16,346 nucleotides of DNA, taken from positions 1 to 16,346 of the forward strand of contig JBKBXU010000069.1 in assembly GCA_046313675.1 (NCBI GenBank). The letters are read 5' to 3'. The DNA is from JBKBXU01 sp046313675. Lineage in GTDB: Bacteria > Bacteroidota > Bacteroidia > Cytophagales > Cytophagaceae. This document shows, piece after piece, positions 12,355-16,346 of the stretch. The notes below the pieces were generated by a model, which ran no database searches, was not told where the DNA came from, and saw only the letters and a list, made by a program, of their open reading frames with translations. The translations under genes were made by a program, and so were the position numbers. Positions within the stretch are counted from its first letter, which is position 1. Every line of letters starts with the position of its first letter.

Positions 12355-12782
12355 TCTTTAGCAGGAATAAAATCCATTGAAATAGAATTAACGCAATGTC
12401 GGGTATTTTTGGGTGTAAATCCTTCTCCTTCGAAAACATGGCCAAGATGCCCTCCGCAATTGGCGCATACTATTTCGATTCTATGTCCATCCTGATCCGG
12501 GATTCGTTTTACAGCCCCTTCTATTTCGTCATCAAAACTTGGCCACCCGCAACGGGAGTCAAATTTATCTTCGGAGCGATACAAAGGAGCATTGCATCTT
12601 TTGCAAATGTATGTCCCTTTTTCTTTATTGTTGTTAAACCTTCCTGTGAATGGCATCTCTGTGCCTTTATAAACAATTACCCGTTCTTCTTCCGGATTCA
12701 ATGGATTAAATTTTTCTTTTTCAGTGCTCATAGGTTTTGGTGTACATGAGATTATCAGAACACATATGCATAAATAGTTCAT
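12351..12782 (-). CDS. msrB: Peptide-methionine (R)-S-oxide reductase, lipoprotein form
   Basis: MsrB reduces the R epimer of methionine sulfoxide in proteins. The catalytic cysteine is C130 (RHCVNSIS) and the resolving cysteine C78 (RCGWPSFDD). The structural zinc is held by C60/C63 (CKRC) and C106/C109 (CANC). GGHLGHVFEGEG is also conserved. The N-terminus MNYLCICVLIISC resembles a lipoprotein signal with C13 as lipid anchor, which would place the enzyme in the periplasm; if translation began instead at M18 the product would be a cytosolic enzyme. It overlaps DUF1653 by 4 nt. The redox partner is not encoded here. Confidence 0.95.
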   Translation of the reverse strand: MNYLCICVLIISCTPKPMSTEKEKFNPLNPEEERVIVYKGTEMPFTGRFNNNKEKGTYICKRCNAPLYRSEDKFDSRCGWPSFDDEIEGAVKRIPDQDGHRIEIVCANCGGHLGHVFEGEGFTPKNTRHCVNSISMDFIPAKE

Positions 12783-12918
12783 TATTTATCTATAGAACAA
12801 ATTAAGATGGCCTTAAGTTTTGTTGCGATTTAGGTGATGAAAAATATTTTGTTTAGCAATATCGCATTGAATCGTTATAAATTTATATATTGCTTAAATA
12901 TAATTATAAGGAGAAAAA

Positions 12919-13533
12919 ATGAAAAAAAATTACATTCTTGCGTTTTTTATTGCAGTATTCTTTGCCTTTTCTGGATCAAAGGCTTACGCTCAACAGGAGT
13001 GGGGTTTGGGTGTCCGATTTGGCGATCCTGCCGGAATTTCTATAAAACGTTATCTGGGTGACAATGCCTTGGAATTTAACTTTGGAAGAACCGCTTTCTG
13101 GGGGGGACATCGTAGGTATGGTTATTATGGTAGCAGATTTTATGAATACGACCGTTTCAGAAACAGAGGTTATGAATACCATGGGTATGACCGAAGAGGT
13201 GCCTGGGGCGCTCAGTTGCGTTACCTGATTCATAAAGATCTTGATCAATTATTGGATGGATTGAAGTGGTATTATGGCCCGGGAGTACAGGTAAGGCATA
13301 TTGCACATACCTATCATTACAGGTATCGCCATCCGGTTACAAGACATTGGATTTATGAGCAGGAGCGCATAAGTGATTTGGGCGTTGGACTGGATGGGGT
13401 AATTGGCCTGGAATATACGTTCAAGGAAATTCCAATTTCCATTTCGTTGGATGTAAATATATATATGGAACTTTTCAATAATCCATTTCATTTTCTTGGC
13501 CAAAGTGGATTGGGAATACGGTATAATTTCTGA
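12919..13533 (+). CDS. Putative outer-membrane beta-barrel protein
   Basis: A 204-residue protein with a clear signal peptide (MKKN, hydrophobic core, cleavage after AYA at residue 24). The mature chain alternates hydrophobic and polar residues and glycines (WGLGVRFGDPAGISIKRYL, ALEFNFGR, WGAQLRYLIH, WYYGPGVQVRHI, GLDGVIGLEYTF, ISISLDVNIYMEL) and ends with phenylalanine (GIRYNF), all features of small outer-membrane barrels. Residues about 57-93 are unusually rich in tyrosine, arginine and glycine and probably form a long loop. AAGGAG at 12908-12913 sits 5 nt before the ATG. Function is not recognised. A terminator follows at 13552, so it is probably a single-gene transcript, divergent from msrB across a 136-bp AT-rich gap. 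Confidence 0.82.
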   Translation: MKKNYILAFFIAVFFAFSGSKAYAQQEWGLGVRFGDPAGISIKRYLGDNALEFNFGRTAFWGGHRRYGYYGSRFYEYDRFRNRGYEYHGYDRRGAWGAQLRYLIHKDLDQLLDGLKWYYGPGVQVRHIAHTYHYRYRHPVTRHWIYEQERISDLGVGLDGVIGLEYTFKEIPISISLDVNIYMELFNNPFHFLGQSGLGIRYNF

Positions 13534-13551
13534 TAAAACATGAATATTAAG

Positions 13552-13585
13552 AAGGGGCTGGCAGAAAATTGTCAGTCCTTTTTTT
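13552..13585 (+). terminator. Rho-independent terminator of the beta-barrel gene
   Basis: AAGGGGCTGGCA at 13552-13563 pairs with TGTCAGTCCTTT at 13570-13581 (twelve pairs, three of them G-U) around a 6-nt loop, with a run of Ts to 13585. The G-U pairs make it effective only on the plus strand, in keeping with the gene orientation. Confidence 0.8.
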
Positions 13586-13689
13586 GTTTATAACGGCCTT
13601 ATATACAGGTTGTTGTTTTGTGTTATTTCTGTCATTAAACAATTTTTATTTGCTTAAGTTCTTGAAAGAGAAATAAAAATGTAAGAGAG

Positions 13690-14361
13690 ATGACTAGAAT
13701 AACGCAAAGTTCATATCAAGAAGATGATGCTTACAGCCACGTGAGAAGGATATCATGGAGTGCTGTATTTGCGGGTGCGGTGTTAGCCATCGTAACTCAG
13801 ATTACCCTTACTATTTTAGGTATGGGTATCGGAATAGGTACAATAGATGTCACTGCAGCCAATCCAGCAGAAGGGCTGGGAACGGGTTCTTTGATTTGGT
13901 GGGTTATAAGTAATATAATTTCCATATTTATAGGAGCCTGGGTAGCTGGAAGATTGGCGGGGATTCCCCGGCCATTTGAAAGTATATTGCATGGTTTGCT
14001 TACATGGGGAGTATACTCCTTGTTTAGCTTTTATATACTTACTACCGCTGTTGGTTCTTTACTAGGCGGGGTTGGAAGTGCCGTAGGTCAGGTAATGGAT
14101 ACTGCAGGCCAGGGGATTACACTTTCAGACGAAGACCGTGAAAGAATTGAAGAGGAAGGCCGCGAAGCCATTGCGGGAGCAGATGATGAAGAGACCCGGC
14201 AGGAAGTACGGGCCTTTGGTGATGAAGCTACAACAATGGCCTCCCGAATTGGAATTTTCCTGGGCATAGGGTTAATTCTGGGTGCCGGAGCTGGGGCAGC
14301 CGGAGGTAAATTCGGAGAAACACATGATTTGGAGTACGATGGACGTACGAAAAGGTCATAA
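13690..14361 (+). CDS. Conserved four-helix membrane protein of unknown function
   Basis: A 223-residue integral membrane protein. Probable membrane segments are at about 22-52 (ISWSAVFAGAVLAIVTQITL), 67-90 (SLIWWVISNIISIFIGAWVAG), 98-133 and 183-206 (glycine/alanine-rich, IGLILGAGAGAAGG). Between helices 3 and 4, residues about 145-182 form a charged, probably helical loop rich in E, D and R. The opening 'R.ISWSAVFAGAV.A' and the small-residue packing are recurrent in uncharacterised bacterial membrane proteins; I do not assign a named family. The ATG follows only a weak AGAGAG site. It shares a strong terminator with the convergent uvrA. Confidence 0.8.
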   Translation: MTRITQSSYQEDDAYSHVRRISWSAVFAGAVLAIVTQITLTILGMGIGIGTIDVTAANPAEGLGTGSLIWWVISNIISIFIGAWVAGRLAGIPRPFESILHGLLTWGVYSLFSFYILTTAVGSLLGGVGSAVGQVMDTAGQGITLSDEDRERIEEEGREAIAGADDEETRQEVRAFGDEATTMASRIGIFLGIGLILGAGAGAAGGKFGETHDLEYDGRTKRS

Positions 14362-14377
14362 GGATGCTTAGGTAGTT

Positions 14378-14419
14378 AAAACAACAAAGCCTGCGCAAGT
14401 GTGCAGGCTTTGTTGTTTT
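14378..14419. terminator. Long bidirectional terminator between convergent genes
   Basis: AAAACAACAAAGCCTGCGCA at 14378-14397 is followed, after two bases, by its complement with a single G-U type change at 14400-14419. The GC-rich inner part is flanked by A tracts on one side and T tracts on the other, so both the membrane-protein gene (ends 14361) and uvrA (ends 14437) can use it. Confidence 0.9.
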
Positions 14420-14436
14420 GGTCGTGATTATTTTGT

Positions 14437-16346
14437 CTATTCTGCCAGCATGCCTAATTCTTCTCTGATAAAATGAGGAGTGTGGCCATTCTGTACTAGC
14501 GCCACTTCTTCTGGTGTTCCAGAGGCTATAATCATTCCCCCCTTTTCTCCACCTTCAGGACCAATGTCAATAATATGGTCAGAGACTTTTATTACATCAA
14601 GGTTGTGTTCAATAATCAAAACTGTATTCCCTTTGTCTGTTAGCTTATTCAATACATTTAAAAGATGTAAAATATCCTGGAAATGTAGGCCTGTAGTAGG
14701 CTCATCCAAAATGTATAATGTTTTACCAGTATCTTTTTTTGATAACTCAGAGGCAAGTTTTACTCTTTGAGCTTCTCCTCCTGATAAGGTTGTTGCATGT
14801 TGGCCCAAAGTGATGTAGCCAAGCCCTACATCGTTCAGTGCTTTGACCTTACGAAGTATTTTGGGCTGGCTATCAAAGAACTCTACAGCTTGTTCTACGG
14901 TCATCTCCAAAACATCGGAAATAGATTTGCCTTTAAAGCGCACTTCCAGTGTTTCCCTGTTATAGCGTTTTCCTTTGCATGTTTCGCATGGCACAAGTAC
15001 ATCGGGCAGAAAGTCCATTTCAATTAATTTCAAGCCTCCACCTTCACAGGTTTCGCATCTGCCACCTTTCACGTTGAAAGAAAACCTGCCGGGTTTATAG
15101 CCTCTTATTTTTGCCTCAGGCAGCATGGCAAATAAGGTTCGGATTTCAGTAAAAACCTCTGTATAGGTGGCAGGGTTGGATCGGGGCGTTCTTCCTATAG
15201 GTGATTGGTCAACTTCTATGACTTTGTCAATGTGTTCAAGCCCTTCTATTGATTCATAAGGTAATGGATCCCGCCTGGATCTAAAAAAATATTTATTGAG
15301 AATAGGGTACAGGGTATCGTGAATCAGGCTGGACTTGCCACTGCCGGACACGCCGGTTACACTGATCATTTTTCCGAGAGGGAGTTCGAGGGTAACGTTT
15401 TTGAGGTTATGTCCTTTTGCTCCTTTTAAAACAACTTTTTTGCCATTACCCGGTCGCCTCTTTTCTGGTATCTCAATAGCCAGTTTGCCATTGAGGTAAC
15501 CAGCAGTAGTGGTGTTGTTCTTGATAAACTCTGATGGTTTTCCATGGGCTACTACGTTTCCTCCATGTCGTCCTGCGCCAGGCCCTATATCAATTATATA
15601 GTCGCTATTGAGCATCATGTCCTTGTCGTGTTCCACGATCAAAACGGTATTCCCAATATCTCTTAGGTCTTTTAATGCTGAGATTAGCTTTACATTATCT
15701 CTTTGGTGCAAGCCTATGCTTGGTTCGTCGAGGATATAAAGCACCCCTACAAGTTGTGTGCCTATTTGAGTCGCCAATCGTATCCGTTGAGCTTCCCCAC
15801 CTGATAAGGTACGCAAGGGCCGGTCAAGGGTAAGGTAGTCAAGGCCGACATCAAGCAGAAAGCCGATCCGTTTGCGTATTTCTTTTAATACTTCTGTAGC
15901 AATTACTTTTTGACGGTCGCTTAGCCGGTCTTCAAGATTTTCTGCCCAGGCCGCAAGATCATTAATGTCGAGATTTGCAAGCTGGGATATGTTTTTGTCG
16001 TCAATTTTAAAATGCAAAGACTCTTTCTTAAGTCTGGCCCCATTGCATTCAGAACATACTTTTATTTCTTTAAAATCATCCAGCCAGTCTCTGGTACGTT
16101 CAGAATCGCTGTTGTTCTGACCTTGCATAAAGCTGATGATGCCATCAAATTTGAATACCACCGGAGTGGTTTTGTCATTGTTTCTGATGGAGGTTATTTC
16201 ATCACTTCCATAAAGCAAAAGATTTCTCAGATCTTCAGGTAGCTCCTGGTATGGAGTTATAACGGAATAGCCAAAGCGTTTTAAAATACCATCAATCTGT
16301 CTGAATATCCAGATGTCTCTGTATTCACCAATGGGAAGTATGGCGC
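14437..16346 (-). CDS. uvrA: UvrA excinuclease subunit A, C-terminal part (cut by window edge)
   Basis: UvrA is the DNA-damage-sensing ABC ATPase of nucleotide excision repair and loads UvrB. The frame stays open to the right edge, giving about 635 C-terminal residues of a protein normally near 940; the internal TTG at 16218 is not the true start, because upstream codons (16219-16344) continue as UvrA-like sequence (GEYRDIW...FGYSVITPYQELPEDLRNLL). Visible: zinc motif CSECNGARL near 16050; first signature LSGGEAQRIRL (about 15780-15808) with LDEPSIGLHQRD; second Walker A GVSGSGKSS (15328-15354); second zinc finger CETCEGG...CETCKGKRYN (about 14975-15063); second signature LSGGEAQRVKL and LDEPTTGLHF (about 14690-14790). 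The first Walker A lies outside. All visible motifs are intact. Expression is likely closed by the 14378 hairpin. Confidence 0.95.
   Translation of the reverse strand, partial: AILPIGEYRDIWIFRQIDGILKRFGYSVITPYQELPEDLRNLLLYGSDEITSIRNNDKTTPVVFKFDGIISFMQGQNNSDSERTRDWLDDFKEIKVCSECNGARLKKESLHFKIDDKNISQLANLDINDLAAWAENLEDRLSDRQKVIATEVLKEIRKRIGFLLDVGLDYLTLDRPLRTLSGGEAQRIRLATQIGTQLVGVLYILDEPSIGLHQRDNVKLISALKDLRDIGNTVLIVEHDKDMMLNSDYIIDIGPGAGRHGGNVVAHGKPSEFIKNNTTTAGYLNGKLAIEIPEKRRPGNGKKVVLKGAKGHNLKNVTLELPLGKMISVTGVSGSGKSSLIHDTLYPILNKYFFRSRRDPLPYESIEGLEHIDKVIEVDQSPIGRTPRSNPATYTEVFTEIRTLFAMLPEAKIRGYKPGRFSFNVKGGRCETCEGGGLKLIEMDFLPDVLVPCETCKGKRYNRETLEVRFKGKSISDVLEMTVEQAVEFFDSQPKILRKVKALNDVGLGYITLGQHATTLSGGEAQRVKLASELSKKDTGKTLYILDEPTTGLHFQDILHLLNVLNKLTDKGNTVLIIEHNLDVIKVSDHIIDIGPEGGEKGGMIIASGTPEEVALVQNGHTPHFIREELGMLAE

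Noticed and set aside
16216..16218. TTG at 16218 as the uvrA start
   Set aside because: The reading frame continues upstream to the window edge with UvrA-like sequence, and the first ATPase half would be missing; the gene is simply cut by the window.

Overview
The window looks like chromosomal DNA of a Bacteroidota member, most likely in or near the Cytophagales. The evidence is the protein families (DUF4136 lipoprotein, beta-helix lipoprotein with a choice-of-anchor-Q-like tail, Crp/Fnr protein of the Bacteroidota style, NarL-type kinase and regulator pair). Several upstream regions also carry TTTG / TAnnTTTG-like promoter elements. Base composition is moderately AT-rich. I see no phage, transposase, CRISPR, tRNA or rRNA.

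Layout. (1) 1-310: gene-free DNA made of degenerate 7-bp repeats on both strands, forming nested inverted repeats. (2) 313-3618, minus strand: a probable operon reading prfA (release factor 1), beta-helix lipoprotein, YjbQ-family enzyme, small secreted protein. (3) 3728-5285: a small lipoprotein (+) converges, with a 20-bp 3' overlap, on a minus-strand pair of a Crp/Fnr regulator and a single-domain response regulator. (4) 5286-8192: a 333-bp divergent control region, then a membrane sensor histidine kinase and its LuxR-type response regulator, 3 bp apart, followed by a hairpin that resembles a terminator. (5) 8316-10296: an amidoligase (COOH-NH2 ligase, glutamine-synthetase-like fold) overlapping by 8 nt a class-I glutamine-amidotransferase-like (peptidase C26/PuuD-type) protein. 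This compact two-gene unit, closed by a strong bidirectional terminator, is the most interesting part of the window. (6) 10343-14361: small envelope and stress-type genes: SPW-repeat membrane protein (-), YiaA/B membrane protein (-), DUF4136 lipoprotein (+), a coupled msrB-DUF1653 pair (-), an outer-membrane beta-barrel candidate (+) and a four-helix membrane protein (+). (7) 14437 to the right edge: the C-terminal two thirds of UvrA (-), cut by the window.

How they may work together. The prfA group is housekeeping plus envelope cargo. The Crp/Fnr, receiver, kinase and LuxR regulator genes form a dense regulatory island around one divergent promoter region and may act together. The amidoligase is expected to form an amide or isopeptide bond between a carboxylate and an amine. 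The C26-type partner is expected to hydrolyse or remodel gamma-glutamyl-type amides. Overlap and a strong ribosome binding site indicate co-expression, so a small peptide, polyamine conjugate or cell-wall peptide is a plausible substrate, but the sequence does not identify it.
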